Shown: piece after piece, positions 46,075-58,937 of the stretch
Numbering within the stretch: the first letter of the stretch is position 1
How the letters are laid out: each line of letters opens with the position of its first letter
Assembly: GCF_030272615.1 (NCBI RefSeq)
Contig: NC_081411.1
Coordinates: forward strand, 186,830,949 to 186,894,948
DNA: 64,000 nucleotides
Reading direction: 5' to 3'
Source of the DNA: Cryptomeria japonica
Lineage: Eukaryota > Streptophyta > Pinopsida > Cupressales > Cupressaceae
Program-made: the position numbers and the translations under genes
Notes under the pieces: generated by a model
The model's database searches: none
What the model was told of the DNA's origin: nothing
Seen by the model: the letters and a program-made list of their open reading frames with translations, nothing else

Positions 46075-48631
46075 AGTTGGCATTGTGTTTTCATTGATGT
46101 CAACCGGTATAGCATGTTACTAGTATAGTAGGACAATCGGTATGGGAGAATAGTTGATATGATGTTAGTGTTATCAACCGCTAGTGTGGACAGTGAAGCC
46201 AACATGTAAGCATGTTGGAGTAATCGGCTTACATGTTATTATTGGGAAGAAGGAACTAGTTAGTGTGTACGCATGTTGATGTTGAACAAGCATTATAGAG
46301 AAGTGACCAGTGTGTGATGAGAACTAGAAAGCGTGTGATCAGTAGAGCTTGCTGCAAGTATGAACTAATGAAGGGTCAATAGTGCAAACGGTATGCTAGT
46401 GTGATGCCATCTAGTGGGACTCCCACCAAATGAAGAGAAGGATTGACAGAAAGTGTGTTGCTTCAGTGACCAAAAATTACATATGGAAAAGGTACTGGGA
46501 CATATGTCAAGTTGGAGATGTATCATCTCCTTAGTTAAGTCACACCATTACTGGTAGGTGACATAGATATTCCTCCATCGGTGTTTGGTAGTTGAAGTGT
46601 AGCTGTCTACTCTTCCCACTGGTGTTTGGATGCATAGACTGGATGACCAAAGAGGAAGATGAGAAAGCCTCCAGAGGTCAAGAGCTGAGATGCACACCGA
46701 ATCAGCATGTGAAGTCAAGATGTGCTGCAGGGACAGAAAAGGAAGTGTTGAGATGATGGATTTGCCATCTTGGCAAACTGGTTGAGAGGAGAACTAGTCA
46801 AATATAGATGTGACTTTGTTTCTACACACATGGAGTTACCAAGGTTCAGATGGAGATGGTTGGAGGTTCATAGCATGAAGTCATCAAGTGTCCCAACTGG
46901 TAAACAAGGTGGATATCGACATACAACTAAGTGAAGTTCTCTCAATCTGATGAAGATGAACATGGTGAGTCATCCTAGATTGTTGCTAAGGACCGGGTAA
47001 ATGTGATACATAGGCAAGATAGAGAAGGTGATGGTATCAAGGTCCACCGGTGAAGTTAGGTTATACTGGTAAGGTAAGTTGTATCGATAAGGTTATATGA
47101 CTAGTAGGTGTGTACCGGTTAAGTGTTTGGTGAGTGATCTGTCTGAACTGACACAGAGGTCTAAGCTAACAAATACCAACAGAGATTTCACATGGAGTTG
47201 AAGTGGAAAGCATGCAGAGGTTGGTGAAGTTTTGTGTCGGTGAGGTTGTTGGTGTTGGTAGACATTAAATGTTGACTACGTAAATCACAGGTTGATGACA
47301 GTGGTTTGTGGCTCATAGCAGAACGACAGATTGAGATCAAGATTGGTGATGTGAGGATCAATGAAGGAAGCCTTGCTACAGATCGAATTTGGTGGAGAAA
47401 CCAAAGATATAATTTATGGTGAGTTGACCAAAATGTCAAGCCAAAAAATAGGTTGTAGCTTGTTAATTTTAGTAAGCATGCACTGGAAGGCATGATAATG
47501 GCAATGATGTGCAGACTGTCATCTCTAAGACAAGATCTGAGCTTATTTGATACTCCTCAAGAGTGGTGGAAGAAACCCTAGCACGCAAATGTTTGAACTC
47601 AAGTTTTGGTGGGAAAACTTAACTATATATGTGCAGACTGAAGAATGAGAGGATTGATGATGTTGAAGATAGAGGAGGGAATGAGCGTGTGAGTAGACCG
47701 GTCAAAGTGAAAATAGCAGAAGATCATAGTGACTGAGCGTAGGAAAGACTCAACTGGCAATAGCTTTTAGTTGAGGCTTAACCAATAAGGTTAAAAGCAA
47801 CCAACAAGAAGCAAAAGAGGAGAAGTGCAGATGTGAACTTGTGGTGTTCAAGATAGCAAGAGGATAGCATAGAGTGAGGTGGTTGTGAATGTGTTGCAGA
47901 GAAGATCTGGCAAGCACGGGATAGAGCAGGGTTGAACCGATAAGCTAAGTAACTGGTAGTCAAGTGCAGAGTCTGTCAGATGAAAAACCAGTAGATCCTA
48001 AGTCAGCAAGTGATAAAATACTAGGGAGAAGGAGAAGAGACAGAGAGAACAAGGAACCAGTGACCAGTTGCAGAGACAGAATGAGGCAGCAGTGAATGAG
48101 ATAGAGTGTGAACTGGCAGAGAGGAGGTTGAGTAAAGAGTGAAGATACTATCGGTAAAGCTAAGGAGAAGGAAAGGTGGTAGAGAGAGTATTCATGAGTG
48201 GTTACAGAACACATTTGTAATCAGGCTATTACTTTTTTATTTGATGATATTCATTATATATCATTGGGTTAGTGCTCGGTGCAGGGGTTGTAGCTCCTTT
48301 GGGTTGTTGCCCATAAACTATCAGAGGTTGGTGCTCCTTGGGTTGGTACCCTAAATGTTGTAATTGTTCTTTTTACTGTGAGGCTGGATTGGAGCAGTAG
48401 TCTCCAATGGCTCTTCTCACCAAGGTTTTTCCCATCTTAGGTTTTCCTTGTATATATCGGTGTCATGTGGTGTGCATTTGTGTATGCTTGTTTTGTGATA
48501 TCTTTCCTTCTCTTATTGGTAGGTTAAATTAGCATTAGGATTGGTAACTAGAAATCCTTTTTAGCATTAAGAGGTTAGGAATTGGAAACCACTGATTCAC
48601 CCCCCCTCTCAGTGGCATATTGTGTTCAACA
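46075..48631 (+). mobile_element. 5' LTR of the gag-only element (2557 bases)
   Basis: Starts at GTTGGCATTGTGTTTTCATT (the terminal T has changed to A) and ends TTGTGTTCAACA. Open frames inside it, such as those at 47188-48354, recur in the 3' LTR with changes and are not genes. Confidence 0.85.
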
Positions 48632-48633
48632 AT

Positions 48634-48645
48634 TGGTATCAAAGC
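48634..48645 (+). other. Primer binding site (initiator tRNA-Met)
   Basis: TGGTATCAAAGC two bases after the LTR end. Confidence 0.85.
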
Positions 48646-48703
48646 ATAGGTTCCCAGTTGATAAGCTTTCTCCATCTTGGGTAGATTCTGGTATTTGAAC
48701 ATA

Positions 48704-50542
48704 ATGGATTGTTTAGTGTCACCTCCTACTCTGATGTTTGATGTTTCAAACTTTTCTATTTGGTGTCGTAGGATGGAAGTCTACATGTCCTCCCTTGAGT
48801 TTGATGTATGGATGTCAGTAGTAAATGGCTGCCCTAGTAAAGTCAAACCTCCCTCCGATTCAGATACAAAAAGAAGATATCGGTGCAATGATGTAGCAAT
48901 GAATTCTATACTCAATGGGCTATTCGGTGATGTCTCTTGATAGGTCGACAGATGTAGATCAACAAAAAGCCTTTGGGATAGATTGAAGAAACTTTATCGC
49001 AATGGACCTTTCCCTACAAAACCGGCTTGTGGAATGAGAAAAGAAATGAATGCATGAGTCTGTAGATGAAGATAGATCAGTGAGAAATAGTAGAAATGAT
49101 GAAGAGGAGACTCACCTCTTCATGGATCAAGAGTTAGAGAATGAGAGGCACACATCAAGGAGTTAGTGTTTGGTAGTGATAATGAAGATGAAGCCGAAGT
49201 TGATCTTGAATGTGAACTAGTAAGTGCACTAGAAGAGCTATAGAATGTTAGAAATGAATTTAAGAGGTACAAAGATTCAATTCATGAAGAATGCAGCCGG
49301 TTGAGAACATGCCTTAAAGAATCAAATAATAATATCTACATATTGACATCTCAACTCGAAGAGGAAAAAGGATTGACTAGTGAATTCAAATCACTCTTTG
49401 ATGCTAAGGAGAGAAGATGTGAGGAGCTACAGCTAGAAGTGGAGACAAAGGACAAAGAATGTTAGGACCTAAAAGGTGAAATGGAGAACGTGAGGAATTA
49501 CCTTGAGAAGTGTCAAGAGGAGCTCAAGGTAAGGATCTGGTATGATGGCATCACTAAGGCTTTGGAGAAAATGTTGAGTAAACATAAACACTCCAAGGAT
49601 ACCGAAGGATTAGGATATGATGTCGGTGAATGCTCCACAAGCATGGATGTCTCCCACAAGTACATTAAGTTTGTCTCCTCTAATGGAGATAAAAAGGTTC
49701 ATACCTTCACAATCCGAAGTGCACCAAGAAAGAAGGTTGACCTAACTACAACCGGTGAGGACATTAGGCTAAAAATGAAGACTGGTGCAGCAACAAGAAA
49801 TAATGTAGATCCTAAAGAAAAAAGAAAGATGAGAGAAGATAGGTTCACCAGAAACAAGAATACAAGAAGGCAGCCTAAGAGAACCCCCACCAATGGAATA
49901 CAAAGAGATGTTTCACCCCAAAGAAGTAGAGGTGAAGAAGCCAAACTGGTCAGAACACCTCATATTTGGTAGAATGAATTTGTAAGTAATAAGTCTCCAT
50001 TCTTCAGTTACTATTTTTCTTGTAAAGGATATGGCCATAGGGTAGAGGAATGCAAAATGGTGTCTAGGAATAAAAGGGGTGTTTTTCCTATGAATATCAA
50101 TTCAGTTTGTAAAAGATGTAATGCATTTGGGCATAGAACATCAGAATGTAGAAATGTTCATAATCTCACCCCCAGGTATGCTAACCAAAGTCCATTTGCT
50201 ACTTCAAGAAATATAAATTATATATGTTATAATTGCAATGGATCTAGCCATAGAAGCAATGAGTGCAGGAAGAAGATGATTCATGCACATGGCAACTGGC
50301 ATAACAGCTATGCCCAATGGAGAACCACACCTGGAAAATCAAGAAGCCAGTTGAAACCGGTAGCTAAATACAATGGCATAATCAGAAAAGGAAGAGGAAA
50401 CCAGTATGTTAGAAGGCCCCCCAATCATTTGATTAGCATGAATGATGTATGCTACTACATCAATGCTTCCAGTCATGCTACAGTATTTGGTAAAGCAAGA
50501 TCCAATGAGCAGAAGAAGGTCAACATTAAGGGCTGCAAATGA
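48704..50542 (+). pseudogene. Copia-type gag of the gag-only element (about 613 codons, broken)
   Basis: The N-terminal part has the S-N-F-x-x-W-x-x-x-M-E pattern of copia gag and a later LWDRLKKLYRNG segment. A long coiled-coil region follows (about 49200-49560), then a basic linker and zinc knuckles. CKRCNAFGHRTSEC and CYNCNGSSHRSNEC are intact CCHC knuckles; an upstream one, near 50020, has lost its first Cys (FSCKGYGHRVEEC). The frame at 48704 is the same as at 49481 and 50057, but the sequence between about 49045 and 49145 reads best in another frame, so two compensating indels are likely. Several stops. Dead. Confidence 0.8.
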
Positions 50543-51910
50543 GGAAAGGAAATAGATTAAGAAGGTATGGAGGAAGAAGAAGGAAGATCAGAGCATGGAC
50601 AGACATTGTACATTCAATGCACAAGTGATATCTCCTAAAGCTTAAGGGAGATGCAATATTAAGGGGAGATACATGTTGATCAGATCATTCACCCCCATGC
50701 TTGATAAGTACAAAGGAGAAGATAGGTTGTTGTCAGTAAGAAGGAAAAAGGTGAGATAGGTGTGTGTGTGGTTGTTGCCTTGACTACACACTCATACTTG
50801 TGTCAATGTATAGTTAAAATTATAATTGAGATTAGAGATAAGTGGCACAAGAAGACATAGGCTAATGGACAAGGTGTCCCTGTGAAGATATTGAACCGAT
50901 AGAGTAAACCGGTGTGTGAAGTGTGTTACTGGTATGGATATTAACCAATATTACAGAATATGCGAGTCAATGTGTTCCAGTTGTGTTGCAGTGGCTCTGG
51001 TGACCTAGACAAATGAATTTATGTTTCTGATGATATTAGAAGCGGTCCTAAATGATAGTGTGTTGGATCAGTTGCCAATCCCATGTGTATGAGACATCAT
51101 GATGTCAATTGGTGTGAGAGTTGACATGAAGTCAATGTGACTTGGCATTGTGGTCAGGTAAGATCATGTCACAAAGATGGGATGGATGTCATGGAAGTGA
51201 AAGACCATCAACATTTATAAATGCTCACTTCCATCGATGCAAGTGTAGTTTGGGGTATCGGTTCAGGACTTCACAAAAAAAAATGAAGACCAAAGAGTTG
51301 TGATTCAGGGGGAGTTCACAGTCATATCTTATGATTGGCATCTGATACACTTGACACAGCAGGAGATCAAGTGTAATTGGTGTTGCACCATGGACTAGTA
51401 TATAGGGAGATGTGAATAAAGATGTGACTTACCTTCACAGGGGGAGAATATGTCAAACAGATTGGTGTCAAAGAAACCCCCTATAGAGGAAGAATATTTC
51501 AATGATATCAAATTGGTATCAGTGTCTGCATCAACAATTGTTTTCAATTGGTAGCACTTATAGTACAATCACATTTGATTCTTGATACCAATTGAGTAGA
51601 TGAGAAAAATGTAGTTTGACTAGCAGGTAAGCAATATTCACTGACATACTTTTCAACAATTGGTTGATTCTGCCATCGGTATCAAACCGGTATAAACAAT
51701 TGGTGTCAGTTTTCCGATTCATGTGCTGCTAGTTGCGAGGTTGCAGAGCATAGTGGTAAAAAGGGAACAAGAAACCAGTACAAAAGGGGAAGAGAAGAGC
51801 TTTTAGTATACCAACTTTCAAGACCCTTTGCCATTGTTTTCGAAGGGGGACAAAGAATCTGTAGTATATCAGATACTACATGTGTTGATATCAATGCAAA
51901 AGGGGGAGAT
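50543..51910 (+). other. Non-coding interior with repeated polypurine tracts
   Basis: No pol remains. Purine tracts with GGGGGAG or GGGGGAC occur near 51307, 51439, 51842 and 51902; the last directly precedes the 3' LTR and is the likely functional one. Confidence 0.65.
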
Positions 51911-54363
51911 CGTTGACATTGTGTTTTCATTGATTTCAACCGGTATGGGAGAATAATTGATATGTTGTTAGTGTTATCAACCAGTAGTGTGGATAGTGAA
52001 GCCAATAGGTAAGCATGTTGGAGTAAATGGGTTACATGTCAGTATTCTGAAGAAGGAAACGATTAGTGTGTATGCATGTTGATGTTGAACAAGAATTATA
52101 GAGAAGTGATCGATGTGTGATGAGAACCAAAAAGTGTGTGATCAGTAGAACTTTCTACAGTATGAACTAATGAAGGGTCACCAGTGCAACCGATATGCTA
52201 GTGTGATGCCATCTAGGAAGACTCCCACCAGATGAAGAGAAGGATTGACAGAAAGTGTGTTTCTTCATTGAGCAAAGATGACATATGGAAAAGTTATTGG
52301 GACATATGTCAATTTGGAGATGTATCCTCTCCTTAGTGAAGTCACGCCATTACCGACAGGTGACATAGATCTTCCTTCATCAGTGTTTAGTAGTTGAAGT
52401 GCAGTTGTCTACTCTTCCCACTAGTGTTTGGATGCATAGACTGGATGACCAAAGAGGAAGATGAGAAATCCTCCAGAAGTCAAGATCTGAGATGCACACT
52501 GGATCAGCATGTGAAGTCAAGATGTGTTGTAGGGACAGAGAAGGAAGTGTTGGGATGATGGGTTTGCCATCTTGGCAAACCGGTTGAGAGGAGAACTGGT
52601 CAAATGTAGATGTGACTTTGTTGCTACACACATGGAGTTACCAAGGTTCAGATGGAGATGGTTGGAGGTTCATAGCATGAAGTCATCAAGTGTCCCAATC
52701 GATAAATAAGGTGGATATTGACATACAGCTAAGTGAAATGCTCTCAATCTGATGAAGATGCACATGGTGAGTCATCCTAGATTTTTGCTAAAGACCGACA
52801 TGGTTGATGATCAGGTAAATATGACACACAGGCAAGATAGAGAAGGTGATGGTATGAAGATCCATTGGTGAAGCTATGTTATATCGGTAAGCTGAGGTGT
52901 ATCGGTAGGGCTAGATGACTTGTAGGTGTGCATCGGTTAAGTGTTTGGTCAGTGATCCTATCTGAACCAACACAGAGGTCTAAGCTGACGAATACCAATA
53001 GAGATGCCACATGGAGTTGAAGTGGCAAGTATGTAGAGCTTGGTGAAGTGTCGTGTCGGTGAGGTTGTTGGCATTGGTCGACATTAACTATCAACTACAT
53101 AAATCATGGGTTGATGACAGTGGTTTGTGGCTCAAAATAGAACGACAGATTGAGATCAAAATTGGTGATGCAAGGATCAATGAAGGACGCCTTGCTATAG
53201 ACCGGATTTGGTGGAGAAACCAGAGATATCATTTATGGTGAGTTGACCAAAATGCCAACCCGACAGATAGGTTTTAGCTTGCTAAGTTTAGTAAACATGC
53301 ACTAGAAGGCACGATAATGGCAGTGATGTGCAGACTGACATCTCTAAGACAATATCTGAGCTGATTTGATACACCTTGAGGGTGGTGGAAGAAAAACTAG
53401 CACGCAAATATTTGAACTCAAGTTTTGGTGGGAAAACTTGGCTATATATGTGAAGACTAAAGAATGAGAGGATTGATAATGTCAGAGAGAGAGAAGGAGG
53501 GCATGAGCATGTGAGTAGACCAATCAAAGTGAAAATAGCAGAAAATCATAGTGACTGGGTGTAGGAAAGACTCAATCGGCAATAGATTTTAGTTGAGTCT
53601 TAACCAGTAAGGTTAAAAGTAACTGACAAGAAGCAAAAGAGGAGAAGTGCATATGTGAACTGGTGGTGTTCAAGCTAGCAAGAGGATAGCATAGAGTGAG
53701 ACAGTTGTGAATGTGTTGCAAAGAAGATCTGGCAAGCACGAGACGAAGCAGGGCTGAATCGGTAAGCTAAATTATCGGTAGTCAAATGCAGAGTCTGTCA
53801 GATGAACAATCGGTAAAGCCTGAGTCATCAAGTGAGTAGATATTGGGTAGAAGGAGAAGAGACAAAGAGAACAAGGAACCGATGACTAGTTGCAGAGACG
53901 GAATGAGGCAGCAGTGAATGAGACAGAGAGGAGGCTGAGTAAAGACTAAAGATACTACTGGTAAAGCTTAGGAGAAGGGAAGTCGATAGAGAGAGTATTC
54001 ATGAGTGGTTACAAAACACATTTTTAATTAGCCTATTACTTTTGTATTTGATGATATTCATTTTAGATCACTGGGTTGGTGCTTGGTGTAGGGGTTGTAG
54101 CTTCTTTGGGTTGATGCCCATAAACTATTAAGGGTTACTGCTCCTTGGGTTGGTGCCCTAGATCAATAGGAGTTGGTTCTCATTGGGTTGGTGCTCTAAA
54201 TGTTGTAATTGTTGTTTTTACTATGAGGCTAGATTGGAGTAGTAGTCTCCAGCAACTCTTCTCACCGAGGTTTTTCCCACTTGGTTTTTCCTCATATATA
54301 TCGGTGTCATGTGATGTGCATTTGTGTATGCTTTCTTTGTGATATATTTCCTTCTCTTACCAG
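51911..54363 (+). mobile_element. 3' LTR of the gag-only element, left part
   Basis: Collinear with 46075-48520: it starts GTTGACATTGTGTTTTCATT (terminal T changed to C) and is broken after CTTCTCTTACCAG. Confidence 0.85.
54359..54363. repeat. Target site duplication ACCAG, left (nested element)
   Basis: Partner ACCGG at 60997-61001; one G/A difference. Confidence 0.75.
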
Positions 54364-55196
54364 TGTTAGATTCAATGACAGTCCCACAGACACTGAGAGG
54401 GGGGGTGAATCAATGTCTAACCGATTAGAAGAATATTTAAACTTATTTGTAACTTTGCAACCCAAACAGTGTACCGGTAAACAAGAATTAATGCAGTAAA
54501 CAGAAATAATAGAGATAGCATAGAAACACGCCATAACACAAGATATTTAATGAGGAAACCCGGTGTGGGAAAAACCTCAGTGGGATTTGTGACCCACAAT
54601 ATTTACTCACTAGCCAATGAATAAATACTACTTACAATAGGGGCATGTACATGCAGGGAGGCCAACAACCTCTTAGAGCTCACTGCTCAATGAAGAGTCT
54701 CATTGACTACAAAATGGATAATTAAATATAATAAAATGTACTACTCAAAACAACATCTCTTATTCCAAGTTGAGTACCGGTTTAAGCTCAAATAGATACG
54801 TTACCCAAAAACCTTCGCTACCACTAAACAATTATCATCTACCATACATATCATCTATATCTACTACCTCTCTCATTCCATCACATATCAAAATCACCTA
54901 TAAGATCTCAGACATATATGAGTCTTTACAATATACCATGTCGGCTTACAAAAGATAATTATATTTACAAAATAATTCACATAAACAACACTTGTCGCAT
55001 GTCAGCCTAAGTGTCGGCATGCTTTGTTGTCGATGTAATCTGAATGCCGGTGTAAGCGCCTGTCAGTGTCGGTGTCTCTTGGTGCATGTAGAAACCTATT
55101 GCCGGTGATCCTGTGAAGTCCAATACCGGTTGGTTGCCAGTTGGTTGCCATCAATGACAACATCAGCTATTCTCATATGAGTGTAGTATGCCAACA
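54364..55196 (-). mobile_element. 3' LTR of the nested element (833 bases)
   Basis: On the minus strand it starts TGTTGGCATACTACACTCAT and ends CATTGAATCTAACA. It matches 60182-60996 throughout with scattered changes and a small length difference (a segment near 54755 is missing from the other copy). Confidence 0.9.
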
Positions 55197-55210
55197 ATCT
55201 CCCCCTTTGG
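55197..55210 (-). other. Polypurine tract of the nested element
   Basis: The minus strand reads AAAGGGGGAGAT right before the 3' LTR. Further CT-rich plus-strand runs near 55280 and 55355 are extra purine tracts on the minus strand. Confidence 0.75.
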
Positions 55211-55424
55211 CATTGATGGCAACACTCATGAGAAAAATCCAAAACTGTTATCCCAAAATTGAAATCCAAAAAGATGTGCTCCCCCTGAGCAAGTGATCTC
55301 CTTTGTACATGCATTTTTCTCTCCACTACTCCCTATTTTTCTCTATACTACTACTCCCCCTTTGACATCAATGATAAAGGGTTTCATAAATAATCAAAAG
55401 AGTACAAAAATACTACCTCAAGAT

Positions 55425-58400
55425 CTATAACCGGTTGGTTACTATCTGAAAGATGTTTGCCAAAACTAAGTTCAGACTCTGCATAAATTTGTTCCTGTCA
55501 TTTAGAGTTGCCTCATTCTGTTGGATCATACCGGTGAGATAGTGTATTTGATGCTCTAGTGATTATTCTCTAGGAATTTTTGCCTTACTCAATTCATCTC
55601 TTTGAGTAATCAGACTATCTAACCTTGGACCAAGTTTATTCTTTAGTTCCTAGGCCTTCAGCCTTATTCTTGCCTTCTCTTTCTCAAGTTTCTCCAACTT
55701 CTCCTCAAAAACTGCCATTTCCTGCTCAAAAACTAATGTAAGTTCATATGAACCTATCATATTGTCTGCTATGTCATCAATCTCTTTTTGTGTTTTCTTG
55801 ATTTCCGCATCTATATCCTCTGTCAAACAGTGAGGTTTGCATGCTTCTCTATACAAATCCTTATACTCCAAAATAGTAGAATTGAGTACCGGTAAAAGTG
55901 TGTCCAAGTGATCGGTATATTTCTTTATAGTTCTCTCAAAGAATGTATTTTTCTCTTTGTCAACTCTCTCCTTAATGGTATCCTCGTTCACCTTTTCCAG
56001 AGTTATGACATTATTAGCAATGAATTTGGACAATGTGTCCAATTTACCTAAAGAATCATTAATGTGATCTATTTTACAATTAGGAGCAATCATTTTCAGG
56101 ATAGGTAATGTGTTATCAATTGCCTTAAATTCTATGGCATTACAATCTGTTATCCTCTTGATGAAATCCAATAGGACCTCTGATATGTTAGTAGGTCTAA
56201 ATTCACCTGTAGATGTGCTTGGTTCTGCTATGGATTTCTTCTCAACAGATGTTTGTCCAATTACCTTCACTATATCCTCTTTATTTCCATCAAATGCTTC
56301 CACTTTACTTACATTTTCTTTCGGTGGATCTGTTTGTGTATGTACCTTTGCCCTTAATGGTTTCTCAGCTTGATTAAGTACCTCTACAACTGTTAGTTTC
56401 CCAAATTCAATATGAACCTCTGCCTCAGAATGTTTCTTAGTCTGTACAACTGTCGGTATCTCAGAGATCTTGTTCTCCTTAACCTTATCCTTTGCAGTCT
56501 CTTTGTCCACAACAATATTAATATCTTGTGTATCTACATTCATTGTGAAAAGTATTTCTGACTTCGGGTTAGTATCATCATAAGTTATAACTTCAGTTGC
56601 TTTATCTGGTGGATTAGATATGTGTACCGGTGATGGAGGTGTGTCTTGAGCCGGTGGAGGGATGTTATTTGTTATTTTAATAGCAGATACACCACCTACT
56701 ATACCCTTTCCTTTGTCTTTCTGATATACCTTGAATGTTTTATCCACTTTCAGTTTGTTTCTTTCCTCTTGCTTTTCCTTCTCAATAAAGAATATGTCCC
56801 ATTTATCTGCAGTCTCATCAGCAATTTCCTTAACCCTTCCAGCCATCAGGCTTACTTGTCGGTGTCCACTGACAAATACTGACCGGTTTGCTTCAAATAT
56901 AAGCTCATCTATCTCTTCCTCAGAGTTTACCAGATGTACAGCCAAAAGTGCTTCAACTTTCAATTTCTTATCCAGTTCCATCACAGATAGCATTTTAGTT
57001 TCCAATCTCATGTATAAATCATTTGGTAAGTCATCAATTACTTATATCATTACTTTCTTGTAAATATCCAAATGTAGAACAATGCTTTCTTCAATAGTGT
57101 TTTTGTTAGAATACTTAAAAGAATTATACAATTTGTTTACATTTACCAGATTTCCTTCTTGTGTAATCTCATTCAGTAAATCATCCAGTGTAGGGGTAAC
57201 CGGTGTCTGTTTCTTCTTCGGTGTAAGTTTCTTCTACATTTCCCTGACTGTCTGTTGCTTTTTCCTTAGTGTCCTTGCCTTTTTGGGTGAAGGAGAGGGT
57301 ACCGGTGAGGGTTTTCTCTTCCTTCTCTCAACTCTCTTAAACTCAGTAGCCTTACCACTGTCAGTATCAGAAGAAGTTACAACTGGTGAAACATGTGTTT
57401 CCGGTTGCAGTCCTTCAAACTCACTAGCTGATATACCACTAATATTCATGACATTTTCCTTGAGTTCACTGACCTTCTTAGAGGCATCTCTGATAAACTT
57501 TTCTCTTCTTTTTGTCCTCTTCTGCGTAGATACATTACTCTCAATGGTTTCAAAACTTCCAAAGAATTTCTATGATGGTTCCATAGGTGCATCAAGTAAT
57601 GTCTTTGCATATGATTCTAGAATATGTAGATCTACCTCATAACCCATCTCAGTAACCCAAATAGTTCTAGGGCTTACTGCTTCCATCCAAGTCTCATCTC
57701 TTTTAATAACAAAACAAATTTGTTTGTCATACCGGTCAACTATGCTCTGCGGTAATCTCTCCCTATCTCTCATCTTAGTTTGAAATGATCTGAAGTAGTC
57801 TATAATGTTCTTATCACAGTTAGTGCCCATACCGGTGAAAGCTTCCTTAATCTATTTTCCTACCGGGATGTCATAGCCAAAATACTTGTGACCTATGTCG
57901 GGTATCTCTTTGGTAAAGTATAGCATCAAGCGTACTAGGAGGTTCCCAAAATGGAAATTACCTTTCTTACCTCCCTTAATCTTCTTCAAATTGTTAATTA
58001 GTTCATCTTTAAGCCATTCACAAACATCAATCTTAGCATTATTGTTTACCATCGCATATGCATTGTGAATACAAAGACTAGAAACAGAATTCAGTCTATT
58101 TGCATGTGTTGCTTTGTATCCAAGTATCATACTCACATATCTCACATTTATATCCTTACATCATTGACTCTAAGTGATCTGCTATCAGATGTGGCTCTGG
58201 TTAAGCTTATCACACTCTTGCTGGGTATTTTCTTGGTTTTATCAGGTTTACTACCAGTTGAAAGTACACCAGTAACTGCCTTAATTGCTTCCTTGGTTAT
58301 CTTGCAAACTGATTCTAACCATATGAACTCTCCATGGACTCTGCTCAATACAAGTTTTACAACTTCCTTAGGAAATTCGGGAATGCTCAGTATTTCTACA

Positions 58401-58759
58401 AAACCTAATTCTTCCACAATCTTATGTTCTGGTTTAATTACACCTTGTTCATCGATAATGACCTCATTAAACATTTTCTTCAAATCCTCAGTCCCTAGGT
58501 CTTCTATGTTGCAATGTATGTAGATTCTAGGGTCTTCAGCAAATGCTACACCCTTTGGAATTTTTGAGAAAGCTCCGACAGAATCATCCTTCTTTGCAAT
58601 CTCGGGGATAATCTTAAACACGGGTCTAGGGCATTTGATGTTTTCAACAATGGTAGGGTTTGCAATAAACTCAGGAACAAAAGATGAGGTTACCATTTCA
58701 AAAGATAATAACCTCTTAACTGAAATTCTGAATGTTTGAAAGTCACTTTGCAGCTTCAC
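55425..58759 (-). pseudogene. Large ORF of unknown function in the nested element (about 1,110 codons)
   Basis: I do not recognise this protein. From about 58145 to the TAG at 55425-55427 it stays in one frame, interrupted only by single stops at 57852-57854, 57570-57572, 57234-57236, 57042-57044, 55650-55652 and 55563-55565. One frameshift lies near 58147. A likely start is the ATG at 58696 (MVTSSFVPEF); upstream codons are also open. Layout: a mixed alpha/beta N-terminal part with FAEDPRIYIHCNIEDLGTED, a helical middle with KIDVCEWLKDELINNLKKI and NLLVRLMLYF, a basic nuclear-signal-like patch (VERRKRKPSPVPSPSPKKAR), then a long acidic and coiled-coil C-terminal part ending in a Glu/Lys-rich helix. 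No pol motif or catalytic triad was seen. It could be an element accessory protein or a captured host gene. Confidence 0.7.
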
Positions 58760-58837
58760 CTTAGAATGCTCTTGCTCAGTTTCGCGCTCTCTGAATGTTT
58801 GAATGCTCAGTGAGTTGAAAATGAGGGATTTCCGGTG

Positions 58838-58845
58838 CTTTATAG
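58838..58845 (-). promoter_or_regulatory. TATA-like box upstream of the unknown ORF
   Basis: The minus strand reads CTATAAAG here, 142 bases before ATG 58696 and about 90 bases after the gag stop. The sequence between has a 5'-leader look (pyrimidine patches, ACTCACTGAGC). This could let the second ORF be transcribed separately from gag. Inference from sequence only. Confidence 0.35.
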
Positions 58846-58937
58846 CGAAATGTCTTCTAACAACTGCATTAAATGCTCACCAGTTAAGTGAAAACTTAAC
58901 ACATCTGTCGGTAAAGAAAAAATGTATCTTCTCACCA

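Noticed and set aside
47188-48354. Open frames of 60-100 codons as possible genes
   Set aside because: They lie inside the 5' LTR of the gag-only element and are not preserved in the other LTR copy at 53.0-54.2 kb.
57082-57642. Plus-strand 186-codon frame
   Set aside because: It is antisense to the large unknown ORF, whose minus-strand frame is much longer and has better protein composition.
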